Positions 41,774 to 52,030 of a stretch of DNA of 64,000 nucleotides are shown one piece after another. The position numbers and the translations under genes were made by a program. The stretch lies in contig CANNBV010000003.1 in NCBI GenBank assembly GCA_947502975.1, positions 558,001 to 622,000 on the forward strand. The letters run 5' to 3'. Position 1 is the first letter of the stretch. Each line of letters opens with the position of its first letter. Below the pieces are notes generated by a model. The model was not told where the DNA came from and searched no databases. It saw only the letters and a program-made list of their open reading frames with translations. This DNA is from an uncultured Flavobacteriaceae bacterium (GTDB lineage Bacteria; Bacteroidota; Bacteroidia; Flavobacteriales; Flavobacteriaceae).

Positions 41774-43486
41774 TTATTCTACTCGCGTGATCTTTAAAAT
41801 TCCTTGGCAACGTTTTGTTTGACCTCCAGTAGTAAAATGTCGCCATTCATAGCTAAATTCCCCTTCATATGTATTACTTTGATCATCATAATCACCCTCG
41901 AAACTAAATGTTCTGGTAACATTATCTGGTCCAGCCATATATCTTGTTTTTAAATCAATTATTAATTTATCTCCAACCAATTCGAAACTTTGATTTTCGT
42001 AAGTATCTCCTGTATTTGGATTAAAATTAAAACTAATAGTACCTTTAGTTTCATCTTCTTCTGAAGTCTCAAAAAGCCATTCTTTATTATTTATAAATAC
42101 TGAATTACAAATCGTAGTAGAAACATATTCTGTTTTCCAAACACCATCTATACCCGTTTCACATTGCTTAATGTCATCTCCGCTTTTAGAAACACAAAAT
42201 TCAACTTCATTAGAATATTTTATCCAATCAAAAACAAGTACACCAGAATTTGCTCCACTTTCTATTTGACCAAGTACATCAATAAATTTCAAGAATTTAC
42301 CAAAAGACGTAGCATCTATTTTATCCATACCATAAGTCTCAATACCTTCTTTTGCACAATCAACTATAACATCTTTAACACTTCCAAATCTAGAATTGAG
42401 GAAACCTGTAATATTTTGTGTTAATTGAAAACCTGTAATTTTACTATTACCAAAATCCTTAAAACTACTTGCCAATCCTATACCATTTGATGGGCCTTCA
42501 AATATTAATTTACCCAATGAAATATAGCATTTATCTAATTTTAACAATGTTTTCAAATTACTTGATATTATGCCCAAAATATTTGCTGCTAAGGTTTTAG
42601 CATTATAAAAAGCAGCTTGCTCATTTTCAACACTATCATCAAAAGATAAACCGCTTTTAGCAATTAAAATGTAATCACCATCTGCAGCAGGTAATTCTAG
42701 AGTTATTGGAGCTTCTCGATTTTGTGGTTGTCTAAAAATCTGACCAATAATATCTGAAAAATCAAAATGGAGCTTTTCATCTCCTTTACATAATTGATGT
42801 CCAAAAGAATTCATTTTATCTTCATCATAAATAGCCACAGAATAATGCGCACTACTCTTTGCATTTTTTACTGTAATATCCCCATTATCTAAAACTTCAA
42901 AAACTAGTGGTTCTTTTTCTACTGATGGGCCCCTACTAAATAAATTAGCTTGTAACGTGCTAATCTCTGAAATTACTTCACTAGCGAAAAGCGGGTTTAC
43001 AGCTCCAGAGGTGATACTATTTTCTATAGCTTTCAAATAAGGTTCAAATTCTGGTAAAGTTTCAATAGCATCCATAGCTTGTTTCTTGGCATCATCAGTT
43101 AAATCGAATGTCCAAGGATGCATCATGACCAATGCAATGGCAGTCGTTTTGGGAGTTAACTCGACCTCATTATCTTCATTTGGATCAAAATAACTTAACA
43201 ATACTAATTCATCTTGCGAATTAGTGGCAAACGCAAGTTCTATTGAACTTGTGTCAAATGTATCAACATCTGCCTTACCATTAGTTACATCTGCTTTATC
43301 AGTAAACAATGTTGATACTTTCAAATCGTCAGAAGAGTAAGAAGTACCATCTGGTAATTTTATTGTAGTATTTACTTTTTTAATGTCTGTTGAGAGGGTT
43401 TCTTCAGTATCATCACCAAACTGCTCTATATTATTACAATTAAAAATTAAAAGAGCCAGTAAAATGAATAAATGTATTTTTTTCAT
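41774..43486 (-). CDS. Large lipoprotein of unknown function with lipocalin-like C terminus
   Basis: The 570-residue protein carries a lipobox cysteine at residue 17 (LLIFNC). The N-terminal 120 residues are acidic and beta-rich, with a pattern typical of exported carboxypeptidase-regulatory-like domains. A helical middle section has no recognised domain. The last 110 residues (from about CETGIDGVWKTEYVSTTIC) look like a lipocalin-type beta-barrel with a paired cysteine. I do not recognise the full-length family. It shares no operon with its neighbours. Confidence 0.75.
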   Translation of the reverse strand: MKKIHLFILLALLIFNCNNIEQFGDDTEETLSTDIKKVNTTIKLPDGTSYSSDDLKVSTLFTDKADVTNGKADVDTFDTSSIELAFATNSQDELVLLSYFDPNEDNEVELTPKTTAIALVMMHPWTFDLTDDAKKQAMDAIETLPEFEPYLKAIENSITSGAVNPLFASEVISEISTLQANLFSRGPSVEKEPLVFEVLDNGDITVKNAKSSAHYSVAIYDEDKMNSFGHQLCKGDEKLHFDFSDIIGQIFRQPQNREAPITLELPAADGDYILIAKSGLSFDDSVENEQAAFYNAKTLAANILGIISSNLKTLLKLDKCYISLGKLIFEGPSNGIGLASSFKDFGNSKITGFQLTQNITGFLNSRFGSVKDVIVDCAKEGIETYGMDKIDATSFGKFLKFIDVLGQIESGANSGVLVFDWIKYSNEVEFCVSKSGDDIKQCETGIDGVWKTEYVSTTICNSVFINNKEWLFETSEEDETKGTISFNFNPNTGDTYENQSFELVGDKLIIDLKTRYMAGPDNVTRTFSFEGDYDDQSNTYEGEFSYEWRHFTTGGQTKRCQGILKITRVE

Positions 43487-43732
43487 AAAGTAATTATTGG
43501 TTGTTTAATAGCATTTTAAAGGTATAACTAAGTTTACATAAATAAATACCAGATAGCAGGTATTTCTATCAAATGCAAGGTTTTTAAGTTAAAGTGAAAA
43601 TTCAAAAGTTAATTTATTTCGCAAAAAAAGCATTGAGCAATAAACTTTTGGATATTTCCAAACTAAGAAACATGAATAAAGTAAAATAGAATTGATTTTA
43701 TTACTTTTGATAGGTTTTTAAAGTATAATTAT

Positions 43733-44605
43733 ATGTCAAAATTTATGAGGTTATGGAAATTCATGTTACAGATAATTCTCATAAATATGATAATGAACGT
43801 AAATGCTCAATCTATAAAATTAAAAGATTCTTTAAATACCAGTAAAGACCTTTCCACATTGTCGCTTTTAAAACACGATACAAAACAAACACTAAAAGGT
43901 ATAGGGCATAGCTTTACAAGACCTTTACATTGGAAAGGGAAGGATTTTAAAAAATTAGGAGGTTTACTTATAGGAACGATGGCATTATCTACCTTGGATA
44001 ATGAAACTAATCGTTTTTTTGAGAGAAACAGTGAAGATTTCCCAAAAGGAATTCGTGATTTTGGATGGTATTTTGGTAGTCCTCAAAACTATTTCATAGC
44101 TAACGCTGGATTGTATGGCTTTGGCGTGATCACTAAAAATGAAAAAATTAGAAAAACAAGTGTACTCATTATTTCATCGTCAGTAACTAGTGGTGTTATA
44201 AGTAGTTTATTAAAAGGAAGTGTTGGACGCTCAAGACCAAATCATACAGGCGATCCTTATGATTTTAAGTTATTCTCTTCGGAAGCAGGATACCACTCTT
44301 TTCCATCTGGTCATACTACCCTATCCATAACTATGTCTCATGCTATTGCAAAACAGTTTGATAATACTTGGGTTAAAGTTGGTATTTATAGTGTAGGTGC
44401 CATTGCTCCTATTTCTAGATTAGTAGATGGTGCTCATTGGTTAACAGATATTGCTTTTTCTGCTGCGGTAAGCATTATAGTTGTAGATAGTATTGATAAA
44501 TTTCTTTTTAAATCTAATGCTTACGAATACACTAGAGCTCCAAAAAAAATTTCATGGAATCTTAATTTTTCAGCCAACCAAATTGGTTTAATTGGAAGCT
44601 TCTAA
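43733..44605 (+). CDS. PAP2-superfamily phosphatase
   Basis: The 290-residue protein has a signal peptide or first membrane helix (about residues 8-26) and the three PAP2 motifs: KGSVGRSRPN, PSGHTT and SRLVDGAHWLTDIAFS, containing the catalytic histidines and arginines. Family members hydrolyse lipid phosphates such as undecaprenyl pyrophosphate or phosphatidate at the periplasmic face. Fewer membrane helices than usual suggest a secreted or outer-membrane form. Several methionines cluster at the start, and the exact one is uncertain. Confidence 0.88.
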   Translation: MSKFMRLWKFMLQIILINMIMNVNAQSIKLKDSLNTSKDLSTLSLLKHDTKQTLKGIGHSFTRPLHWKGKDFKKLGGLLIGTMALSTLDNETNRFFERNSEDFPKGIRDFGWYFGSPQNYFIANAGLYGFGVITKNEKIRKTSVLIISSSVTSGVISSLLKGSVGRSRPNHTGDPYDFKLFSSEAGYHSFPSGHTTLSITMSHAIAKQFDNTWVKVGIYSVGAIAPISRLVDGAHWLTDIAFSAAVSIIVVDSIDKFLFKSNAYEYTRAPKKISWNLNFSANQIGLIGSF

Positions 44606-44664
44606 ATTTGCAATATTCGTGTTTTTTTCCTATCTTAATGAAGAATTCACAAAATATTGCAGCT

Positions 44665-44895
44665 ATGTCTAATTATATCAAAGTTTTTTCAGGCAACTTT
44701 ATTGAAGTTCAGCGAATGTTCCAAGCTCTCGAAGCAGAAAATATATGTGCAATAATTAAAGATGAATCAGAATCTGGACGACTTGCTGGTTTTGGATCGA
44801 GTATTCATGGATTTCAAGAAATTCATGTACATAAGGATGAACTTAATAGAACAACTCCAATCATAGAAAATTTATCTTCAGAACAAGAAGCCTGA
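44665..44895 (+). CDS. DUF2007 small protein
   Basis: The ATG at 44665 (MSNYIKVFSGNFIEVQRM) gives 76 residues; the TTG at 44608 would add a poorly conserved leader. The DUF2007 pattern is seen as a ferredoxin-like fold of two beta-alpha-beta units (EVQRMFQALEAENICAIIKDE, GFQEIHVHKDELNRTTPII). Such proteins are thought to be signal-transducing or PII-like in shape but have no defined function. It follows the PAP2 gene by 59 bases. Confidence 0.8.
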   Translation: MSNYIKVFSGNFIEVQRMFQALEAENICAIIKDESESGRLAGFGSSIHGFQEIHVHKDELNRTTPIIENLSSEQEA

Positions 44896-44896
44896 A

Positions 44897-46531
<1,635 letters not shown>

Positions 46532-46708
46532 TTAAATTTCGGCAAAAGTAAAAAAATCTTAGCATTACTTAGAACATAATAGATTTTAATTTTTAACGTG
46601 CCTTTAACGATAATACAACATTTAACAACGCATTAACAGGGTATTATATATGCAAAATTTATTTTTGTGTTGGTAGATGATGCTATCTACTGTTTTGAAG
46701 AGGGATTT

Positions 46709-48118
46709 ATGAAATTATATATATACATTTTATGTATTGCTCTCACTCTAATTAGCTGTGGAAATGACTCCTGTAAATATGCTATTATTGGAGGAGAAAT
46801 TATCAATAAGAACACTGACTATGTGGTTCTTTTTGATGCTAATACTGTTATTGATACTATAAAACTTGATGGTAATAGTCGATTTTCTTATAAAATTGAA
46901 GATTTTACTCCTGGGTTCTACACATTTCGACATGGAGGAGAGATTCAAATGGTTTTATTAGAACCTGGTGATAGTCTCATGTTTAGACTAAATACATTTG
47001 ATTTTGATGAGTCTTTAGTATATACTGGTAAGGGCGCTAAAAAAAACAACTATTTAATTAATGATTTTCTTCAAAGTGAAAAAGAAGAAAAACAGGTATT
47101 TAAACTTTGCCAGCTAAACCCTGATGACTTTGAAAGCCAAATTGATTCCATAAGAGTTAGAAAAACTAAAAATCTTAAAAAGTATCAAGAGAAGCATAAC
47201 ACTTCTATACTTTTCAACAAAATAGCGCAAGCTAACATTGACTATGATTATTACACTAGCAAAGAGGTATATCCTTTTGTGCATTATGGGCGTAAAAAGA
47301 AAAAAATTATAGATGCAATACCAAATGGTTTTTATGATTATAGAAACGCCATAAACTATAACGATGATTTCTTAAAAGATTATTTTAATTACAAGTCGTT
47401 TTTAAAACGAAGTTTTAATAACATAGCATTAGAAAAGCATTTAGAGCATGCCGCAAGAGATGATTATTTCTGGACAGATTGTTGTTACAACCTTGATAAA
47501 ATGGCTGCCATTGATAGCTTGGTTCATAATACAGATATAAAAAATGAATTACTCTATCATTATGGTATGGTATTCCTATCTAAAAACAAGAAAGTAGAAG
47601 AAAACGATAAGGTCATAAAATATTTACTATCAAAAAGCACTAATCAGAAGAATAATGATTTAATAGTTAATTACAATAATTCTGTAACAAAATTGAAGCC
47701 TGGAGAAAATTTCCCCGATGTACATGTACGAAATATAAAAAATGATGTGATTAATATGAATAGCATCATTAACAAACCTAGTGTAGTATATTTTTGGTCG
47801 CATCTCTATAGAGACTATTTTGAAACAAGTCATAAACGCGTAAAAGAACTTATTGTAAAATATCCGGAAGTTGAATTTATCTCAGTTAATATCGACGATT
47901 GCAGTAAAGAACGTTGGCTCTCTACCATCAAAAGTAAAAAGCAGGTACTTTACCATGAATATATTTTTGAGTCTCCTGAAGAATCGGTTCAAAAATTAGC
48001 AGTTTATCCTTTAAATAAGGTAATTTTAGTTGATAAAGAAAGTAAAATTGTTAATGGTCATACTAACATGTTTGCCAATGGTTTTGAGGAAGAATTATTA
48101 GGACTCCTCAACCACTAG
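46709..48118 (+). CDS. Thioredoxin-like lipoprotein with DUF4369-like N terminus
   Basis: The ATG at 46709 is preferred to 46667 because it begins a clear lipoprotein signal (MKLYIYILCIALTLISC, lipobox Cys17). The 469-residue protein has an N-terminal DUF4369-like beta domain (about 20-110). A helical linker and a C-terminal thioredoxin-like fold follow from about 340, in which the usual WCxxC position reads VVYFWSHLYRDYF, with no cysteines. It is therefore probably redox-inactive as a thiol oxidoreductase. Function unknown. Confidence 0.8.
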   Translation: MKLYIYILCIALTLISCGNDSCKYAIIGGEIINKNTDYVVLFDANTVIDTIKLDGNSRFSYKIEDFTPGFYTFRHGGEIQMVLLEPGDSLMFRLNTFDFDESLVYTGKGAKKNNYLINDFLQSEKEEKQVFKLCQLNPDDFESQIDSIRVRKTKNLKKYQEKHNTSILFNKIAQANIDYDYYTSKEVYPFVHYGRKKKKIIDAIPNGFYDYRNAINYNDDFLKDYFNYKSFLKRSFNNIALEKHLEHAARDDYFWTDCCYNLDKMAAIDSLVHNTDIKNELLYHYGMVFLSKNKKVEENDKVIKYLLSKSTNQKNNDLIVNYNNSVTKLKPGENFPDVHVRNIKNDVINMNSIINKPSVVYFWSHLYRDYFETSHKRVKELIVKYPEVEFISVNIDDCSKERWLSTIKSKKQVLYHEYIFESPEESVQKLAVYPLNKVILVDKESKIVNGHTNMFANGFEEELLGLLNH

Positions 48119-48209
48119 AAAACTACAGGTACAATTTAAGAGTTCTTGAAAAGCACAAACCAACACTAGTTACTATTCCTTTTTATAATTCCATATAGAA
48201 CAATTACTA

Positions 48210-48217
48210 TATCTTTG
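48210..48217 (+). promoter_or_regulatory. TAnnTTTG -7 element before trmD
   Basis: TATCTTTG lies 17 bases upstream of the trmD ATG, implying a short leader. The -33 region is AT-rich (TTTTATAATT) without a clear TTTG at the standard distance. Confidence 0.5.
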
Positions 48218-48233
48218 TACTAATACGATTATT

Positions 48234-48911
48234 ATGAGAATTGATATTATTACGGTACTCCCAGAATTACTTAAAAGCCCTTTTGAAGCTTCTATTTTAA
48301 AGCGGGCCATTGATGCAAAATTAGTTGAGATCCATTTTCATAATTTAAGAGATTATACCACTGATAATTACAAATCCATTGATGACACCCAGTTTGGTGG
48401 CGGTGCTGGTATGGTAATGATGGTAGAGCCTATTCATAAATGTATAGATAGCTTAAAATCTCAGCGAGATTATGATGAAGTTATTTATATGACACCAGAT
48501 GGAGAAACACTTAACCAAGGTATTGCCAATCAAATTTCAATTAAAAAAAATATCATAATCCTTTGCGGACATTATAAAGGCGTAGACCAACGCGTAAGAG
48601 ATCATTTAATTACTCGTGAAATATCCATTGGTGATTTTGTACTATCTGGCGGAGAATTGGCTGCTGCGGTACTCTGCGATGCAATTATTAGGTTGATACC
48701 TGGGGTTTTAGGAAATGAAACTTCTGCCCTAACCGATTCTTTTCAAGACAACTTATTAGCACCACCAATTTATACAAAGCCAAGAGAATACAATGGATGG
48801 AAAGTACCAGAGCTATTGTTTAGCGGTAACCTACCCAAAATAGAAACATGGCGTGAGGAACAAGCCTATAAAAGAACTAAAGAACGTCGTCCTGATTTGT
48901 TAGACGACTAA
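48234..48911 (+). CDS. trmD: tRNA (guanine-37-N1)-methyltransferase
   Basis: The 225-residue protein is a full-length TrmD. It shows the opening [13 protein letters not shown], the AdoMet-binding trefoil knot with [11 protein letters not shown] and [12 protein letters not shown], and the catalytic-domain sequence [14 protein letters not shown]. It methylates N1 of G37 in tRNAs reading CNN and some others to prevent +1 frameshifting. Here it is not next to rpsP/rplS as in many bacteria, a normal situation for this phylum. A strong terminator follows. Confidence 0.97.
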   Translation: MRIDIITVLPELLKSPFEASILKRAIDAKLVEIHFHNLRDYTTDNYKSIDDTQFGGGAGMVMMVEPIHKCIDSLKSQRDYDEVIYMTPDGETLNQGIANQISIKKNIIILCGHYKGVDQRVRDHLITREISIGDFVLSGGELAAAVLCDAIIRLIPGVLGNETSALTDSFQDNLLAPPIYTKPREYNGWKVPELLFSGNLPKIETWREEQAYKRTKERRPDLLDD

Positions 48912-48923
48912 CTATAAAATAAA

Positions 48924-48956
48924 AAAGCGGTTGATTTTTATGAAATCAACCGCTTT
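48924..48956. terminator. Strong bidirectional terminator between trmD and M61 peptidase
   Basis: AAAGCGGTTGATTT (48924-48937) and AAATCAACCGCTTT (48943-48956) form a perfect 14-bp stem with a five-base loop. It sits between convergent genes. Confidence 0.85.
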
Positions 48957-48984
48957 GTATTATTCTCATGATATTGTAATTAGC

Positions 48985-50880
48985 CTAGCTTTTAATCCAA
49001 GCTTTTCTCAACGCAATTTGTGCATCAGTAGCATCTTCACTTTCTATTAAACCTTCACCGGTAGTATACCCTTGCGTAGTGGTAGTTTTTATTGAGATTT
49101 CTTCTTCATTTCTACCTAAAACAACATCTATTTCCTTTCCTGGTTTCCACATAAACACTTCTTGTAATACTTGATTTGCATTCATTAGTGTTAACGCAGT
49201 ACCATTCACTGATTTTATAACATCATTTGGTTTTGCGCCTTGCTCTACCCAAAAGCTATTTTTTAAGACAGCATCTGTAAAGAAAATGGTACCCTTTTGC
49301 CCATCACCGCTAACAATTGGAGCATTATTCATCATAATATAGTTCGCCTTAATTTTAGTTTCTCCAGTTTCTAAACCAACTTTTTCAAAAAACTCATTAT
49401 AGTCAATCGGTAAATCACCTACTACATGGGTATTTAAAAATTCCCCAACTGATGGATAGGTCATTTCTGTAATTTCAGCAATTAACTTATCGTCTTCAAA
49501 AGGCTTATTTTTTCCATATTTATTAGACAATTCTTTCATTAAAGATAAAACACCTCTGTTACCATCACTTTCCTCACGCATCAAAATATCAATACACATA
49601 CCTATTAAAGCGCCTTTTTGATAGACATTAATATATTCATCTTTATAGGTGTCTTTCAATACATTTTCACTCATAATAGTAAAACTCATGGCATCATTGT
49701 AATTTTTTGATGCTTTGATTTTGCCCATTACTTTATTATAAAAATCTTCTTTTTCAACCAAACCTTGGTCTACTTGAAATAATGTTGCAAAATATTCAGT
49801 AACGCCTTCATACATCCATAAGTGTTTTGAAAATGTTGGTTGATTATAATCAAAATAGTGCACATCCTCAGAATGAACACTTAATGGTGTAACGATATGG
49901 AAAAACTCATGAGACACTACATCTATCATACTTTCAGCTAAAGCATCTTTATCTAAAGATTCAGGCAAAACAACAACTGTAGATGTGTGATGTTCTAAAG
50001 CACCAAATCCTTTTGGAGAATCTTCTTTTCCTTCTGATAAATACAAATAAATATCATAACGAGATGTTGAATTGATATCGCCTAAATAAGCTTTTTGAGC
50101 TTTCATCATATTAAAAATTGTTTCTTTTAGAGAAGCTGCAGTATGTATATTGTTAGGGGAATACACACTTAATACAATTTTAATATCTCCTACTTGAAAT
50201 TCTTCAACATCTAAATTACCATACATCATTGGGTTGTCTGTAATATCAAAATAGCGAGGCGCTGCATAACTAGTTGTGATATATTTACCATCTTCACTGG
50301 TCCTTGATGATATATTTTGTAACGCAGAAGTACGCACAAAATCTACAGGTGCAGTTACATCAAGTTTGTATTGATTATTCTTAAGAGCATCAAAATAGCC
50401 TATAAATCCATGCAAATTCAGTAAATAATTTTCTGATTCAATATTAGTACCTGAAGGTGAAAATGGCTGTTCTCCCCCAATACCTCCTTTGGTTTCGATA
50501 TCATAAGTATCATTAACACTGTAAGTTATTTTATCAAGAGATTTTGCGTTTTCTATACGCCATGTATTGTCATCTACTTCAGTTACAGGCATTTCATTAC
50601 CATCATAATCGATAGCTTTAAAATTGTCAACATATTTTCCGAAATCACTAACAGAGTATGTCCCTTGTATAACTCTTGGTAATCTATAAGTAACTGTTTC
50701 AACAGTAAATCTTCCTGGGTTTATAATAACGGGAGCCTTATCTTCTACAACTTTAGATAAATCTATGTGAGAATCAATTGGTAAATTAACCGCTAAATCG
50801 TTCATCTTGTTTTTTCCTGCTCCACAACTAAAAAGCACTGCACATAAACAAGCAGATGCCACAAAAACTCTAATATTCAT
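48985..50880 (-). CDS. M61-family glycyl aminopeptidase-like lipoprotein with PDZ domain
   Basis: The 631-residue protein has a lipobox cysteine at residue 19 (VLFSCG). An N-terminal beta-rich M61 domain leads to the zinc motif VSHEFFHIVTPLSVHS with the third ligand in WMYEGVTEYFATLF, a gluzincin active site. A PDZ domain lies near the C terminus (about 500-600, KPNDVIKSVNGTALTLMNANQVLQEV). It is presumably a periplasmic or surface aminopeptidase. Active-site residues are complete. Confidence 0.92.
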   Translation of the reverse strand: MNIRVFVASACLCAVLFSCGAGKNKMNDLAVNLPIDSHIDLSKVVEDKAPVIINPGRFTVETVTYRLPRVIQGTYSVSDFGKYVDNFKAIDYDGNEMPVTEVDDNTWRIENAKSLDKITYSVNDTYDIETKGGIGGEQPFSPSGTNIESENYLLNLHGFIGYFDALKNNQYKLDVTAPVDFVRTSALQNISSRTSEDGKYITTSYAAPRYFDITDNPMMYGNLDVEEFQVGDIKIVLSVYSPNNIHTAASLKETIFNMMKAQKAYLGDINSTSRYDIYLYLSEGKEDSPKGFGALEHHTSTVVVLPESLDKDALAESMIDVVSHEFFHIVTPLSVHSEDVHYFDYNQPTFSKHLWMYEGVTEYFATLFQVDQGLVEKEDFYNKVMGKIKASKNYNDAMSFTIMSENVLKDTYKDEYINVYQKGALIGMCIDILMREESDGNRGVLSLMKELSNKYGKNKPFEDDKLIAEITEMTYPSVGEFLNTHVVGDLPIDYNEFFEKVGLETGETKIKANYIMMNNAPIVSGDGQKGTIFFTDAVLKNSFWVEQGAKPNDVIKSVNGTALTLMNANQVLQEVFMWKPGKEIDVVLGRNEEEISIKTTTTQGYTTGEGLIESEDATDAQIALRKAWIKS

Positions 50881-50971
50881 TCGTAAATAATTTTAAAATA
50901 AGTAGCCCAAAAATAAGATTATGTTACTCCATGTTTTCATAAGATTCTGTTAAAAGATGCTATATTCGCTT

Positions 50972-51979
50972 ATGCAAAAATCATTAGTGAGCATATTAAC
51001 ACCATTTAAAAACACAGAACGTTTTTTAAGTGAATGCCTAGAATCAATTATACAACAATCTTATACCTATTGGGAATTATTGATTATTGACGATCATTCT
51101 ACAGATGATAGTTATGAATTAGTGAAAAAATTTGCTAAAAACGACAATAGAATTAAGCTATTAAAAAATGATGGTATCGGTATTATTGATGCTCTAAAAC
51201 TTGCCTATAAACATAGTTCTGGCGAATTCATAACTAGAATGGATAGTGACGATATTATGCTTCCTAACAAACTTGATGTTTTGGTTAGTAATTTAAAAAT
51301 GCATGGCAAAAAACATGTAGCGCTTGGTTTAGTAGAATATTTTAATGCTAATGGTGTTGGACCTGGCTATAAAAGTTATGAACTTTGGCTAAATAAATTA
51401 ACCAAAACCGGGAACAATTATGATGAAATCTATAAAGAATGTGTGGTCCCTTCTCCTTGTTGGATGCTACATCGAGAAGATTTAGAAGCTTGTGGTGCTT
51501 TTAATCCCAATATCTATCCAGAAGATTACGATTTAACCTTTAGGTTCTATAAACATGGATTTATATGTATTCCGTGTGATACTGTTATTCATAAATGGCG
51601 AGATTATAGTACGCGAACATCAAGAACTCATGTACATTATGCCCAAAATCACTTTACAACTTTAAAAATTGAACATTTTTTAGATATTGATTATGATACT
51701 TCAAAAAACTTAGTGATTTGGGGTGCTGGAACCAAAGGAAAACTTATGGCAAGTATTTTTATAAAACGTAACATCCCTTTTGATTGGATTTGTGACAACC
51801 CAAATAAAATAGGTAAAGATATTTACGGAAAACAACTATTGAATTTTGAGGCATTAGATACAATTGAAAACCCTCAAAGTTTGATAACAGTTGCAAACAA
51901 AGAGGCGCAAAAAGATATAAGGCAATATTTAAAAAAACTAAATTTAGTTCCTTTTAAAGACTATATTTTCTTTTGTTAG
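50972..51979 (+). CDS. Family 2 glycosyltransferase with C-terminal Rossmann-like extension
   Basis: The ATG at 50972 (MQKSLVSILTPFKNTE) fits the GT2 start better than 50957. The 335 residues carry the GT-A fold with the nucleotide-sugar DxD in ITRMDSDDIML and an acceptor-side acidic region IYPEDYDLTFRFYKHG. After the GT domain (to about 245) comes an extra 90-residue segment LVIWGAGTKGKLMASIFIKR, which looks like a dinucleotide-binding GxGxxG unit. The sugar and acceptor are unknown; no other surface-glycan genes are adjacent. Confidence 0.87.
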   Translation: MQKSLVSILTPFKNTERFLSECLESIIQQSYTYWELLIIDDHSTDDSYELVKKFAKNDNRIKLLKNDGIGIIDALKLAYKHSSGEFITRMDSDDIMLPNKLDVLVSNLKMHGKKHVALGLVEYFNANGVGPGYKSYELWLNKLTKTGNNYDEIYKECVVPSPCWMLHREDLEACGAFNPNIYPEDYDLTFRFYKHGFICIPCDTVIHKWRDYSTRTSRTHVHYAQNHFTTLKIEHFLDIDYDTSKNLVIWGAGTKGKLMASIFIKRNIPFDWICDNPNKIGKDIYGKQLLNFEALDTIENPQSLITVANKEAQKDIRQYLKKLNLVPFKDYIFFC

Positions 51980-52030
51980 ACTTTAAGAAACTCAAAAAAA
52001 ATACGTAGGTTTGATAAACGAAAAAAATAA

